DNA of 64,000 nt from Nostoc sp. UHCC 0926 (GCF_028623165.1 NZ_CP117768.1:124001-188000); one strand, 5' to 3'. Counted from the first letter of the stretch, positions 36,572 through 46,861 are shown. Program-made: numbers and translations. Notes: generated from the letters alone by a model not told the origin.

Positions 36572-37366
36572 ATGACACTTTCTGCACTGCAAAAATTCTT
36601 AGTACTACCTGCGATCGCTTCTCTAAGTGTATTTTCTTTAATGTCATTTCCCCTTGCTACATTAGGTGATAAGCAAATAGCCATCAAATTCCAGGAAGAA
36701 CCTATTTTTGACGGAAAACTTAGAGATATTGCTATTCCTTACGTAGTTTTTGCAACTGCACTTAGTATAGGCTCTGGAATTTCAGCACTTGCTTTCTGTG
36801 GTTGGCGAAATTCTTCTGACAAATCAGCAAAAATTCAGCAGGAATTATCTAATCTAGATCTGCACTTACAGCAAAAGGAAGCATTACTAAAAGAATGGCA
36901 AGTTTCCGAGCCTCGGTTGCAAGTTTCTGGATTGAGCGCTTTTTTAGATGATGAGATGCCTTTTGATCAAGCCTTCAGTTCAAAAAGCGTAATAACTGCA
37001 TCTCAACCTGTTGAAGCGCAAATGCCGATGCACACACAGCTGATAAATCCTGTACCAGAGGTTGCAACTGAACAAAATACTACCACCATGACAAATGTTG
37101 CTGCTACTTCTGCGTTTACATCTGCCCAAAGTTTCCTTGGCTATGCTCAAGAAAATCCGAACAGTACCAAAGAAGTTGCTGCTGCTCGTGAAGTAAATCA
37201 AACAGCAATCATACCATCAGAATTTGAAGAGTTGCAAAAACAAATTAAAGAAATGATGTTACAGATGCAGGTAATGCAGGACAATTTACAACTAACGCCT
37301 CAAGCAACAAATGCTGAAGTAGAATCCACAGCTAAATTTCAAATCTACTATAATACTGTTCTTTAA
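36572..37366 (+). CDS. Hypothetical membrane protein with coiled-coil tail
   Basis: The protein has 264 aa. Two hydrophobic segments (KFLVLPAIASLSVFSLMSFP, about 8-27, and AIPYVVFATALSIGSGISAL, about 53-72) enclose a short periplasmic or lumenal loop. A coiled coil follows (IQQELSNLDLHLQQKEALLK), then a low-complexity Ala/Thr/Gln region and a second helix (EFEELQKQIKEMMLQMQVMQ). No family recognised. It lies between the GH5 endoglucanase and the cellulose operon, so an accessory role there is possible but unproven. Confidence 0.6.
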   Translation: MTLSALQKFLVLPAIASLSVFSLMSFPLATLGDKQIAIKFQEEPIFDGKLRDIAIPYVVFATALSIGSGISALAFCGWRNSSDKSAKIQQELSNLDLHLQQKEALLKEWQVSEPRLQVSGLSAFLDDEMPFDQAFSSKSVITASQPVEAQMPMHTQLINPVPEVATEQNTTTMTNVAATSAFTSAQSFLGYAQENPNSTKEVAAAREVNQTAIIPSEFEELQKQIKEMMLQMQVMQDNLQLTPQATNAEVESTAKFQIYYNTVL

Positions 37367-37823
37367 AATCTGCTCCAATCTGTTTATCAAAGAGCAAAAG
37401 CTGAAGATAAACAGATTTAATGTTCATTCCCTACATCTTTGCGTCATAGACAAATAAAAAAAGCAAGGGATTAGAGAAGCAGAGGATAAAGTTTAAATCA
37501 CTCAAAAGCATAGGAGTATAGAGCAAGTGCCTTTAGGTATGAATTTCCTCTCTGTCTCTTTTGTGAAGCTTCTAAAATTGCCACAACTCTCTTAATAAGG
37601 ACAAGCACTTTTCTCTACAGACAATGCCCACTCAATTGGTGGTTATTGGGTAATTAATATCTGGATGCCAGCGCTCATATTGAGGCTGGTATTCCAGTTT
37701 TTATCTATCAAAAAGAGAGCGATGGAGGGCTACAGTACCCCGTCCTCAATCAAGTAGGAAGTAGGGTAGGGGTACATAGACATAGACAGGATTATTTTAT
37801 GGGTTTGATGCCCATCTTAATTC
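37367..37823. other. Intergenic region
   Basis: No gene is supported. It contains fragments of common cyanobacterial filler sequence and no strong hairpin. Confidence 0.45.
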
Positions 37824-38627
37824 TCACCTGAGAAACTCTGAAGGAGTCACATAGGCATTCGTTTGCCTATTTTTAACTAATGGAAGTAGGGTAGTTTTAG
37901 AAGCTATGGATTGCGGCGGGATTTGATATCGGTTTCCCCAACCACCATTCAAGTCTTCCGGTTGCGGATGAGGTGGTATTGTTTTCCCCATAGGTAGGGG
38001 TATTGTTAAGGTTTGGCTAACTTGTAAATATTTTTCACCTTCGTTAGTAAAACGAATCAACTTGCTTTCAATCTTTTCAAGCTTTTCAAGCTGTTGATTT
38101 TCTGACTTTAACTTTTGAGAGTTTTGATTATCTGGCTGTTCCCACTGACTAGCAGGATCGAAAATAGCTACAAATGTAACGCCACCTTCTGGAAACAGTC
38201 GTATTTGTGCTGGATTTGCTTGCCAGACTTCTTGGAAACTACCATCGGGTGAAACTTGCCACAGATTTAGCGCAGCCTCCCATTGTCCCTGTTTCACTTC
38301 CACAATTTGACGAGCCAAAATTGAACGGTTAGTATTCATATCTAAGTTCAGCAAAGCTTCTGCTTGTCCTGACACTGGACGCAAATAACGCACAGCAACC
38401 ACTGTAATCTTGCTAGACTCAGGCAGATTGGTACTACCAACAACGTTGTATACACCTTTACTTGATATAGGTTGTACATTTCTAATTTCCATCCCCACCT
38501 TTTCTTGTGCTTTTTGAACACAGCCATAACTTGCAGCTAAAAGCATAAGGCAAATGCTTGCCTGGAAATTAGCAGTAGATAAAGCTTTAAATCTGGGAAA
38601 AATAGTCTTTAAATCAAGATTTTTCAT
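37824..38627 (-). CDS. Putative lipoprotein near the cellulose operon
   Basis: The protein has 267 aa from the ATG at 38627. The N-terminal hydrophobic stretch ASICLMLLAASYGCVQ contains a cysteine at a plausible but imperfect lipobox position. The body looks like a periplasmic beta protein (GVYNVVGSTNLPESSKITVV, then VEVKQGQWEAALNLWQ). The C-terminal third is Pro/Gln-rich (TIPLPMGKTIPPHPQPEDLN). No known family. It is divergent from the cellulose operon and shares its upstream region, including an NtcA-like site. Confidence 0.6.
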   Translation of the reverse strand: MKNLDLKTIFPRFKALSTANFQASICLMLLAASYGCVQKAQEKVGMEIRNVQPISSKGVYNVVGSTNLPESSKITVVAVRYLRPVSGQAEALLNLDMNTNRSILARQIVEVKQGQWEAALNLWQVSPDGSFQEVWQANPAQIRLFPEGGVTFVAIFDPASQWEQPDNQNSQKLKSENQQLEKLEKIESKLIRFTNEGEKYLQVSQTLTIPLPMGKTIPPHPQPEDLNGGWGNRYQIPPQSIASKTTLLPLVKNRQTNAYVTPSEFLR

Positions 38628-38760
38628 GATAAGGGGCAGTTTTTTTGGCGTATTTCCCAATAAATCAGGTTTTTACCTATTATGCCCAATTTATTTTCAT
38701 AAATAACAAGTTTTATCGACTCCTAATCGAATTAATTGAAAATTACAAAATTTATTGTAT

Positions 38761-38774
38761 GTAGTGGTTACTAC
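38761..38774. promoter_or_regulatory. NtcA-like box (GTA-N8-TAC) upstream of the cellulose operon
   Basis: GTAGTGGTTACTAC matches the GTA-N8-TAC consensus of the nitrogen regulator NtcA and is itself a near-palindrome. It ends 66 bp before the first gene of the operon. I do not see a well-placed -10 box at the usual 20-24 bp spacing, so the match could be chance. Confidence 0.3.
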
Positions 38775-38840
38775 TCATTTAATTTGCTAAAGTGGCGACA
38801 TTCAATAACCTAAATATGTAGTTGTCACCCAACTAAGCTG

Positions 38841-40601
38841 ATGAGGCAAACAGTATTCGATTGTTATAAATTTACTTTTTCAAGTCAGTACTACAAGGTT
38901 TATCCACTGCTTTGCACTGTCGCCATCTCGATTTGCTGGGTACTGGCAATGAGCGAAAAGTCTTCAGCTCAAATCAACCCATCTCAGCTACAGACTAGCG
39001 ACTACCAATTGGGCTTAACAGAACCCCTACCAGTGCCTAAATTACCTGTCAAGAAGAGTCAATCGCAGTCAGGGTCGCAAACATTGACTCCTCCACCTGT
39101 AACGACTGGTGTCGCAGTTGCACCGATCGCCAATCCAGTGGACAAAGTTGTGCAACCCAAACCAGTCAACGATCTCCAACAACTGGAGAGTGTCTTCATC
39201 CAGCAGCAGGTAACTGGAAAAGCCCCGGCAGCAGCACATACTTCTGTTGCACCACGAGTGGCAGCAGGTGGGGACACTTCTGACCTTAATTTAGGATTGC
39301 AGGCACAGATAAAGGACTCAGAGCCACCAATTAGCTCAGTTGTAACTCCACTGCCACCACTGGCCAACTCATCTGCAACACAAGAATTCACTGCACCGGC
39401 AGCACCAACATTTAATCAACTACTCAGTTCCCAAACAGCCCCCCTGCCGCCACTTCCTAACTTGCCTGCAACGCAAGAATTCACTGCACCAACAGCACCA
39501 ACTTTTAATCAACAATTACTCAATCCACAGACAACACCATCAGTCCCTAGTCCAACTCCCACACCAAGCACAGCAGTATCAGTAACTACTCAACAACGCC
39601 GCCAACTCACTAGCAGTAGTTTGAGGGAACCCTCTTTACAATTCCAAGGAGTTTATATCACCCAAGGCAGCGACACCTCAGCCCGGGCGAGAGTCACGGG
39701 AGTCTACCCACTTTCTCCCCAAGCTTTGGTTGGGGCAACCCTGGACTTAACCAGCCAAGGCAGCAGCTTGGATGATTCCCGAAACGAGGGTTTGAACTTC
39801 AACGAGCTTTATTTGGCGACTTCACTAGCAGGAGTACCTAATCTGCGGTTTGTGATCGGTCAAATAGATTTAACGTCTTATTTTGATAACAACAGCTTTG
39901 CTAAAGATGGGGCCAGTCAATTCTTTAATCCGGTGTTTCAAACCAACCCAGCACTGGCGGCGACAGGGATTAGTTCACGCACTGGTTTGTTAGCGGATTG
40001 GAGTGTCACCGACAATATTGAAGCCAAAGCAGCAGTCTTTTCATCAGCAAACAAAATCGGTGAATTTTCTTTAGATGGATTTGCTGGAGAAATCGGCATC
40101 CGTTATGGCAATGCGATTATTCGTGGTACTTATGCCAGCGATCGCGACGCTGGTGTTCGTGATAGCTTCCTCGAAAGCTTTAGCATTCCCAGAGGTAACA
40201 ATCAATTTGGCCCTGAACCAAACGATCGCGAAGAAGCATATGGTGTCAACGCCGAAGTCTTTATTCCCAATCTGAAATTAGGTTTGTTTGGGCGCTATGG
40301 TCGCTACGAAAACCGCACTTTAGGAGAGGGTGCAAATACTTACGTCTTGGGAGCTAGTTTTTTGGATCTGTTTACCCCAGATGACAAACTAGGAATAGCT
40401 TATGGACGCCCTCTTTCTAACGATCGCCTCCGTCGTGGAGACAGTCCTGATGTATTGGAAATGTTCTATGATTTTAAATTTATTTCCAATCTCCGGATAG
40501 GCTTTTCAGTTCAGGCACGTGATGATTTCTCTGAAACAGTCTTCGGGATCAGGGTGAAATCAGATTTTGATGTCACTCCCAGAGGGAGAATTGCTCAATG
40601 A
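38841..40601 (+). CDS. Outer-membrane beta-barrel protein, putative cellulose export channel
   Basis: The protein has 586 aa. The N-terminus (YPLLCTVAISICWVLAMSEK) ends in SSAQ, a signal peptide. Residues about 45-255 are Pro/Thr/Gln-rich and include two tandem 31-residue repeats (39348-39440 and 39441-39533, PLPPLxNxxATQEFTAP units). Residues about 265-586 have alternating beta-strand character typical of an outer-membrane barrel (GLNFNELYLATSLAG, AEVFIPNLKLGLFGRYGRY, FYDFKFISNLRIGFSVQARD, TVFGIRVKSDF). Gene order before TPR, bcsZ, bcsB and bcsA suggests it replaces the BcsC barrel. The stop overlaps the TPR gene start (ATGA). The barrel call is structural inference. Confidence 0.7.
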   Translation: MRQTVFDCYKFTFSSQYYKVYPLLCTVAISICWVLAMSEKSSAQINPSQLQTSDYQLGLTEPLPVPKLPVKKSQSQSGSQTLTPPPVTTGVAVAPIANPVDKVVQPKPVNDLQQLESVFIQQQVTGKAPAAAHTSVAPRVAAGGDTSDLNLGLQAQIKDSEPPISSVVTPLPPLANSSATQEFTAPAAPTFNQLLSSQTAPLPPLPNLPATQEFTAPTAPTFNQQLLNPQTTPSVPSPTPTPSTAVSVTTQQRRQLTSSSLREPSLQFQGVYITQGSDTSARARVTGVYPLSPQALVGATLDLTSQGSSLDDSRNEGLNFNELYLATSLAGVPNLRFVIGQIDLTSYFDNNSFAKDGASQFFNPVFQTNPALAATGISSRTGLLADWSVTDNIEAKAAVFSSANKIGEFSLDGFAGEIGIRYGNAIIRGTYASDRDAGVRDSFLESFSIPRGNNQFGPEPNDREEAYGVNAEVFIPNLKLGLFGRYGRYENRTLGEGANTYVLGASFLDLFTPDDKLGIAYGRPLSNDRLRRGDSPDVLEMFYDFKFISNLRIGFSVQARDDFSETVFGIRVKSDFDVTPRGRIAQ

Positions 40602-42955
40602 GTCAAAACAATATAGATAAAAGGCAAAAGGCAAAAGCTAAAAAAACTAAATATGATTCTCTTTTTATTTGTTCATTTTTCCTTTTTACTTACTTATTAA
40701 CTGTGCCGCCCTTGGGCAGCATTACCCCTGCTCAAGCACAGAACTTATCAGCATCGGCACAAAAAGGTTTTGCATTATTAAAAAAAGGCTGGATTAATGA
40801 TGCGATCACAGCCTTCCAGCAAGCCCTCAAAAGTCAACCACAATCTTCACCAGTTAGGTTAGGACTAGCGATCGCTTATCGCAAGGCCGGACGTATTCCT
40901 GAAGCTTGGACTGCTTATCAACAAGTTCTGGCGGTAGACCCTAACAACCAACTAGCTTTAAAGACAGTTGGTCTACTGGCTACTTATCGTTCTGAGTGGA
41001 ACTTAAAAGGAATTGAGGCTCTAACAACTTTATTAGAGTTAAATCCTAATGACTCAGAAAGTCGTGGTTACCGTGCTCTACTCTACTCCTATCAAGGACG
41101 ATTAACCGAGTCCCTAGCAGACTACGAAATTGCGCTGAACAATAACCCCACACCAGAGGCAGTCGTTGGTGCGGCTCAAACCTATAGTTACAGTGGGGAT
41201 TTTCCGAAAGCACTGGAGTTATTTAACCGCTATCGCTCCACTGGCAAAGCCATTACAGGGTATGCAGCAGTAGCCTACGGTCGCACCTTACGAGAAACAG
41301 GCAATCCTGGAGGAGCAGTACAGGTGTTAGAAGCACAATTACAGCGCTCCAATAAACTTGACTCAATGGGGATTGAAACTCGTAAAGAACTGGCTGTAGC
41401 ATACCTTGTTAATCAACAACAAGCCCAAGCGTTGGCAGTCTTAGATGTATTACAGGGAAGACCAGATGCGATTTTGCCCTTAGCGCGATCGCTCAATGAA
41501 ATTCGCAAGTACACCAATAACCCCACCCTCACCCAGCAAGTTTTTAATCTCTATCGTCAAGCCCTCCAAACCGATCCCAACCCTTCCCCCAAACTACTGC
41601 GGGAAGTCGCTGATGTCTTTAGTGGGTTTCCTGAAGGACGACAAACAGCGCTGCAATTGTATCAACGGGTGGCGTTAGAATTTCCCAACGATCAAAGTTT
41701 GCTGGTGCAGCAATTAGCTTTGGAAAATCAGTTAGGTTTACTCGGTAAAAATGACTTGAGACAGCGTTTGGCGACTGTAATCCAATCATTGCCGAGCGAT
41801 CGCGTGCAGTTGCAACAGCTAGCTAATGCCTTAGTGAACATTGATCTTCCCGATCCGGAATTTTTACCTGTGTACCAAAATCTTTTACAAATGGGGGTTA
41901 ACGTACCGTTTTTGAATTTCCGGGTGGCACAAATGTATGTGCAGCGCCAAGACTTGAATGGCGCAAGGGTTGCCTTGGCAGCTTACACAGCTACCCCCGC
42001 AGGTGCTAAAGACCTCGCACCCCAGTTGCTAGCAGCAGAAATTGAGCGTCGTGAGGGTAGTCTGGAAGCTAGTGCCCAGCGTTACCAAGCTGTGCTTGCT
42101 AGCAAGCCAAATAGTAGCGATATTATTAATGCTGCTTTGGGCGGACTGGCTGGAGTGCGACTGCAACAAAAGCATTTTGATGAGGCGGTGACAGTTTATG
42201 ACCAATTGATAGCTCGCAATCCTCAAAATTTGTCGATTCAACTAGGGCGTGCTAGTATCGCCTATCAAGCCAAGCGAATCTCCCAACCAGAAGCAGAGGC
42301 AGTTCTCAACAATTGGTTAGCTACACAACCTGCAACCAATACTCCTCCAGAACTATATAGTTTGTTAGAAGCGCTACCTGCTGATCCACAAAGAGAAGCT
42401 TTATATAGTTACCTACTAGAAACTGACCCTACTTCCATACCACTACAACTGCGCTTGTTACAAGTGATAGCAAAACGTAATCCAGCCCAAGCACAAGCAC
42501 GGATGAAGCAGTTGATTGCTCGCATTCCCAACACTCCTAACTCATCCCAGTTGCAGGCAGAGTTGGCTCGATCTGTAGGTGATTTGAATTTGGCTAGCAG
42601 TACCTATGAGAATATTTTGGCGCAGCAACCAGATAACATCGATGCCCTAGCGGCTTTGGGCGGAATTCGCTTTGAACAGCGCCGCTTTGAATCGGCACAG
42701 GAGATTTATGCTCAAGTGTTGGCACAAAAACCGGAAGACAAAGACGCACGCCGCGCCCTGGCTGGATTGAATGCGATTTTAGATCAGCCTTTGACAGCAT
42801 TAGCACAGCTAGAACGATTGCAACTAGAAACAGCCGCTGAAGGAGGAACCGATAGTGATGCATCTGGGCAAATACAGCAAATCCAAACAGACTTTTTGCT
42901 CCGACGAGGATTTCAACCCCCTTGGCAAGACTATCAACGTCGAAACAGGAATTAG
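40598..42955 (+). CDS. Periplasmic TPR protein, BcsC-like without barrel
   Basis: The protein has 785 aa. A signal peptide ends in ITPAQAQ (about residue 48). The rest is a solenoid of tetratricopeptide repeats, for example GFALLKKGWINDAITAFQQA, LGLAIAYRKAGRIPEAWTAY, AAVAYGRTLRETGNPGGAVQ and ALGGIRFEQRRFESAQEIYA. In BcsC the TPR domain guides cellulose across the periplasm to a C-terminal barrel. Here the protein stops after the repeats, and the barrel is the separate, translationally coupled gene just upstream. It sits within the cellulose operon. Confidence 0.8.
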   Translation: MSQNNIDKRQKAKAKKTKYDSLFICSFFLFTYLLTVPPLGSITPAQAQNLSASAQKGFALLKKGWINDAITAFQQALKSQPQSSPVRLGLAIAYRKAGRIPEAWTAYQQVLAVDPNNQLALKTVGLLATYRSEWNLKGIEALTTLLELNPNDSESRGYRALLYSYQGRLTESLADYEIALNNNPTPEAVVGAAQTYSYSGDFPKALELFNRYRSTGKAITGYAAVAYGRTLRETGNPGGAVQVLEAQLQRSNKLDSMGIETRKELAVAYLVNQQQAQALAVLDVLQGRPDAILPLARSLNEIRKYTNNPTLTQQVFNLYRQALQTDPNPSPKLLREVADVFSGFPEGRQTALQLYQRVALEFPNDQSLLVQQLALENQLGLLGKNDLRQRLATVIQSLPSDRVQLQQLANALVNIDLPDPEFLPVYQNLLQMGVNVPFLNFRVAQMYVQRQDLNGARVALAAYTATPAGAKDLAPQLLAAEIERREGSLEASAQRYQAVLASKPNSSDIINAALGGLAGVRLQQKHFDEAVTVYDQLIARNPQNLSIQLGRASIAYQAKRISQPEAEAVLNNWLATQPATNTPPELYSLLEALPADPQREALYSYLLETDPTSIPLQLRLLQVIAKRNPAQAQARMKQLIARIPNTPNSSQLQAELARSVGDLNLASSTYENILAQQPDNIDALAALGGIRFEQRRFESAQEIYAQVLAQKPEDKDARRALAGLNAILDQPLTALAQLERLQLETAAEGGTDSDASGQIQQIQTDFLLRRGFQPPWQDYQRRNRN

Positions 42956-43080
42956 CGATCGCTTAAATTTCTTCATGAAAGTTAATTTTGAACAACTACA
43001 AGGGAACAATAAGGGCAGGAAAATGGTACTCTCACACTCTCCCCATCGGCTAATATTTTACAAATCAAACTGTTCTTAGG

Positions 43081-44340
43081 ATGTGGCACTTCCCAAGAGT
43101 GGCAGCTATTGCCAGCCTGATTGGTTTATCTGCCTGTGTCTCTAGTTACTGGGCAGCAAAACCCAAAACACCGGATGATCGAACTCCGGTAGTAAACGTC
43201 CCCACTGAAGGTAGTAGTCAAAATCTGACTGGATTGTTAGCTGATCTTCCTGAATCCACCCCCAACCGGGAATTACTAGCTCAAAGCTGGGATAACTACC
43301 GCCAAAGATTTATTCAGTCAGACGGACGGGTGATTGATTACGAAGCAAGCGATCGCTCTACTAGTGAAGGTCAAGCCTATGCTTTGCTACGAGCAGTACT
43401 GATTAATGATCCGGCGACTTTTGCCCGGACTTTAAACTGGTCAGAAAATAACCTCCAGCGCCAAGCGGGTGGTAAAGGCACAGATAGTTTGTGGGCTTGG
43501 AAATGGGGACGAAAGAAAGATGGTAACTGGGGTATCATCGACACCAACTTTGCCAGTGATGGAGATATAGATGCGATTACTGCCCTAATTTTGGCATCAC
43601 GGCGTTGGAATCGACCCGAATACTTGGAACTGGCAAAACTTAAACTGCAAGATTTATGGAACCTGTCCACGATCTCAGAACCACAAGGTAAGCGCTACCT
43701 GTTACCAGGACCTGTGGCTGCATTTGTCCCGAATGCATCTACCTTTTACCTGAATCCCTCTTATTTTGCTCCTTATGCTTTTCGGATCTTTGCACAAGTT
43801 GACCCCCAACATGATTGGTTGAGTTTGGTAGACAGCAGCTATCAAGTGTTAGAAAATTCGGCAAAGCTTTCTAGCGTGGGTTTACCCAGTGACTGGGTAG
43901 CTTTAAATACCAAAACAGGACAATGCCAAACCCTCCCAGCATCTAGCACTCTTAAGAGTTTGTATGGCTTTGATGCCTATCGAGTCTGGTGGCGTTTGTC
44001 GTTGGATGCTGCCTGGTTCAACTCACCCCAAGCGCAACGCTATCTAGCGACATCCACTCAGCACCTGCAAAAACTGTGGAGTAAACAATCGAGTCTACCA
44101 GCACGCATTGATCTCCAAGGGAAAGCATTAGTAGATTACGAAGCTACATCCCAATACGCTATGTTGTATGCTGCCATGCAGTTGGTGGAACCAGCAATAG
44201 CTCAAGAACTGCTTGTGAAAAAAATACTGCCTGAATACAAACAGGGAATTTGGGGAGACCAATCTGCTTATTATACCCAGAATTTGGCTTGGTTAGGATT
44301 GCTACCTCCAAAGACAATTCCCCAGCGACTGCTTAAATGA
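43081..44340 (+). CDS. bcsZ: GH8 endo-1,4-glucanase, BcsZ-type lipoprotein
   Basis: The protein has 419 aa. The N-terminus carries a good lipobox (IASLIGLSAC), so it is a membrane-bound lipoprotein, unlike soluble E. coli BcsZ. GH8 motifs are clear: VIDYEASDRSTSEGQAYALL with the catalytic Glu, DSLWAWKWGR, then FASDGDIDAITALILA with the Asp pair, and FDAYRVWWRLSLDA. BcsZ trims or proofreads nascent cellulose in the periplasm and is a standard member of bacterial cellulose operons. It follows the TPR gene by 125 bp. Confidence 0.9.
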   Translation: MWHFPRVAAIASLIGLSACVSSYWAAKPKTPDDRTPVVNVPTEGSSQNLTGLLADLPESTPNRELLAQSWDNYRQRFIQSDGRVIDYEASDRSTSEGQAYALLRAVLINDPATFARTLNWSENNLQRQAGGKGTDSLWAWKWGRKKDGNWGIIDTNFASDGDIDAITALILASRRWNRPEYLELAKLKLQDLWNLSTISEPQGKRYLLPGPVAAFVPNASTFYLNPSYFAPYAFRIFAQVDPQHDWLSLVDSSYQVLENSAKLSSVGLPSDWVALNTKTGQCQTLPASSTLKSLYGFDAYRVWWRLSLDAAWFNSPQAQRYLATSTQHLQKLWSKQSSLPARIDLQGKALVDYEATSQYAMLYAAMQLVEPAIAQELLVKKILPEYKQGIWGDQSAYYTQNLAWLGLLPPKTIPQRLLK

Positions 44341-44521
44341 CATTCCCTGAAACTGAGTTAGAGCAAGGGCTTCCCAAATACGCTTTACTCCAGCAGACTG
44401 ACTCCCGTTGATTTCGTTTAAAAAATCCGATGGGATAATTTTTAAGTTTTAAAAGCAACTAATTAGTTGTGGTTTTTACGTAAAACTTTTGAGTAAATTA
44501 ACACTAAAATCACGCTCTACC

Positions 44522-46861
44522 ATGAAGCAGTTGTTTCATCTTTCCCAAATTAGTAAAAAAGCAATTATTGTTAGTTCGTGCTTTTTTTTGTTTCCTAGTT
44601 CATTATTCAGCGCTCAAGCTCAAACCAAAGGCGATCTGCAACAGCAAGTAACTTTATTAGCTCAAGCAACGACATCAGAAAATAGTAGTAAAGCAGACTT
44701 AAAAGCTCCTAATGCCAAGAACCTGGCAACTTACATCCTAGAATTTAATCGTAGTCCGATTGTGGGCAACCGGATGCGCTTGCGCGGGGTTTACTCAGAA
44801 GGTCGTCTTGCCTTTACTCGTCCTCGTGGCTGGAAACTAGATCGGGGTAAGGTACAAGCTTTAATCCGTTTTCAACACTCACCAGCACTGTATGCCAATC
44901 GCTCTAACCTGACTGTGCTAGTCAATGGCACCAGTATCGGTAGCGTACCACTTAACCGCAAAGAGTCCCAAGTAGGTCAAGTACTGTTCAATATCCCACC
45001 AAAGCTGATTCAAGACTATAACGAACTCATATTGGTGGCACAGCAGAATAACACCCTCGAATGTAGTGACCCTAGTAGCCCCGACTTATGGACAGAGATT
45101 CTGCCAGATTCCAAATTAATCTTGAACTATGAACGGCAGCCGACTCCCCTGAATTTCAACCATTATCCTTATCCTTTCTTTGACGAACTCGGCTTAGAAA
45201 CTAATCAAATTGCTTACTTGCAACCGAGTCAAGTTAATCAATCCTGGTTGACAGCAGCAGCTCGCTTACAAGCGGCATTGGGGAGAATCGCAGATTTTCG
45301 CCCGATTCAGACAAGCTTGGTGTCTGATGTTGCAAGTGTGAAGGCAAACGATCGCTTGGTAATCATTGGTACTCCAAATGAGCAACCATCTCTAAATACT
45401 TGGAAGAATTTGCCCCTGAAAATCATCAGTAATCAAATTATTGATCGTGATAATAACCCTGTACCAGATGAAACAGGGGTGTTAATGATCACTAAAACTG
45501 AAAAGAGCGGGGTTCCAGTTTTAATTGCCACTGGCAACAGCACAAAAGCTGTGGAAAAGGCAACCCAATTTTTATCACAGCCAGACTTGCGGAAAATAGG
45601 GACTGGTCAGGTAGTTTTCGTCAATACCCTCAAAGAAGGTATGACACCAGGACTCCGCCAGTGGCCTCGTTATTTGCCAGAGCAAAATTCTTTTAAACTG
45701 GGCGACATCAAAACCCAGGTAAATGGTGAGCCGTTTAGTGATGTGACTGTACGGGGAATGGGAGCACCGCCAATTGAAGTTGATTTTCGTGCTTTACCAG
45801 ATGATCGGTTTGTTCGGGGTAGTTCCATGAATCTGGTGTACAGCTACGGGCCGCAGGTTAATCCTAGAACTTCTGCGATCGAAGTTTTACTGGATGGAGT
45901 TTTCATTGGTGGGGCCCGTCTTGATTCTGAGTCGGGAGAAACTCACAAAAACCTCAAAGTCAATTTGCCGGAAAACTTGGTCAAACCTAACTCGAAACTG
46001 CAAGTTTTTTTCCGGATGAATCCTAGAGAACCGTTTGACAAACAGAACTGTCTTCAGCCACCAGATCAACAACTTACAGGGACAGTGCATTCTGATACTA
46101 GCTTCGACCTGAAGCGGGAAATCTCTACACAACTACCAGACTTGAACCTGCTGAAATTCGGTTTTCCCTTTGCTGCACCACAGGATTTGTCCCAGACGGC
46201 GATTGTAGTGCCACAAATCCCCTCGAAGACAGATGTTTTAACCTTGTTAGCCTTTAGCGAACGCTTAGGAAGGCTCAGTCAAGCAGATGCCGTCAAACTA
46301 GAAGTTTACACGCCGGATGCCTTGCCGACAAAAGTCCGCAAAAATGACCATTTGGTAGGAATTGGAACGCGAGAAGAGTTTCCTTTTCCGGAAGTGTTTA
46401 ATTCCAGTGGCTTTAACTTGAGTCAGGCATTTTCCCGCTCTTCTGCCTATGCTGTGGTTCAGACCCCACAGGACACACAAGGCATGATTAAGCAAATTAT
46501 CTCTCCTTGGAACAGCGATCGCGTCGTTTTGGCTTTAACATCTCAAACTGAAACTGGTTTAGAGCGAGTGCGACAAGTCCTCAATCAAGATCCGTGGTTC
46601 TTCCAACTCAAAAAGGATACGGTGCTAATTAGTAGCGATCAAAAAGACCCAGTTTCCTACGATGCTGATGCCTATCAACTACAGTTTTTCCAAAGCGCCC
46701 CGAACACTCGTCGTTGGGAAAATACCAGTCTCCTCAGCAAGGCATCACGCTTTTTACAAGAAAATTGGCTATTGCTACCTGTAGGCATTTTGAGTGTCTC
46801 TCTAATTCTTTACGGCATTGTTCAGTTGTATCTCAAGCGGCTAACTGCTGACAAAAAGTAG
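44522..46861 (+). CDS. bcsB: Cellulose synthase regulatory subunit BcsB
   Basis: The protein has 779 aa from the ATG at 44522. It has a signal peptide (KAIIVSSCFFLFPSSLFSAQAQ), two alternating carbohydrate-binding and flavodoxin-like periplasmic units (LRGVYSEGRLAFTRPRGWKL, VLVNGTSIGSVPLN, DRLVIIGTPNEQP, then VLLDGVFIGGARLD and DHLVGIGTREEFP) and a C-terminal membrane helix (LLLPVGILSVSLILYGIVQL). This is the complete BcsB layout. BcsB contacts BcsA through its membrane anchor and guides the emerging glucan through the periplasm. Confidence 0.92.
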   Translation: MKQLFHLSQISKKAIIVSSCFFLFPSSLFSAQAQTKGDLQQQVTLLAQATTSENSSKADLKAPNAKNLATYILEFNRSPIVGNRMRLRGVYSEGRLAFTRPRGWKLDRGKVQALIRFQHSPALYANRSNLTVLVNGTSIGSVPLNRKESQVGQVLFNIPPKLIQDYNELILVAQQNNTLECSDPSSPDLWTEILPDSKLILNYERQPTPLNFNHYPYPFFDELGLETNQIAYLQPSQVNQSWLTAAARLQAALGRIADFRPIQTSLVSDVASVKANDRLVIIGTPNEQPSLNTWKNLPLKIISNQIIDRDNNPVPDETGVLMITKTEKSGVPVLIATGNSTKAVEKATQFLSQPDLRKIGTGQVVFVNTLKEGMTPGLRQWPRYLPEQNSFKLGDIKTQVNGEPFSDVTVRGMGAPPIEVDFRALPDDRFVRGSSMNLVYSYGPQVNPRTSAIEVLLDGVFIGGARLDSESGETHKNLKVNLPENLVKPNSKLQVFFRMNPREPFDKQNCLQPPDQQLTGTVHSDTSFDLKREISTQLPDLNLLKFGFPFAAPQDLSQTAIVVPQIPSKTDVLTLLAFSERLGRLSQADAVKLEVYTPDALPTKVRKNDHLVGIGTREEFPFPEVFNSSGFNLSQAFSRSSAYAVVQTPQDTQGMIKQIISPWNSDRVVLALTSQTETGLERVRQVLNQDPWFFQLKKDTVLISSDQKDPVSYDADAYQLQFFQSAPNTRRWENTSLLSKASRFLQENWLLLPVGILSVSLILYGIVQLYLKRLTADKK

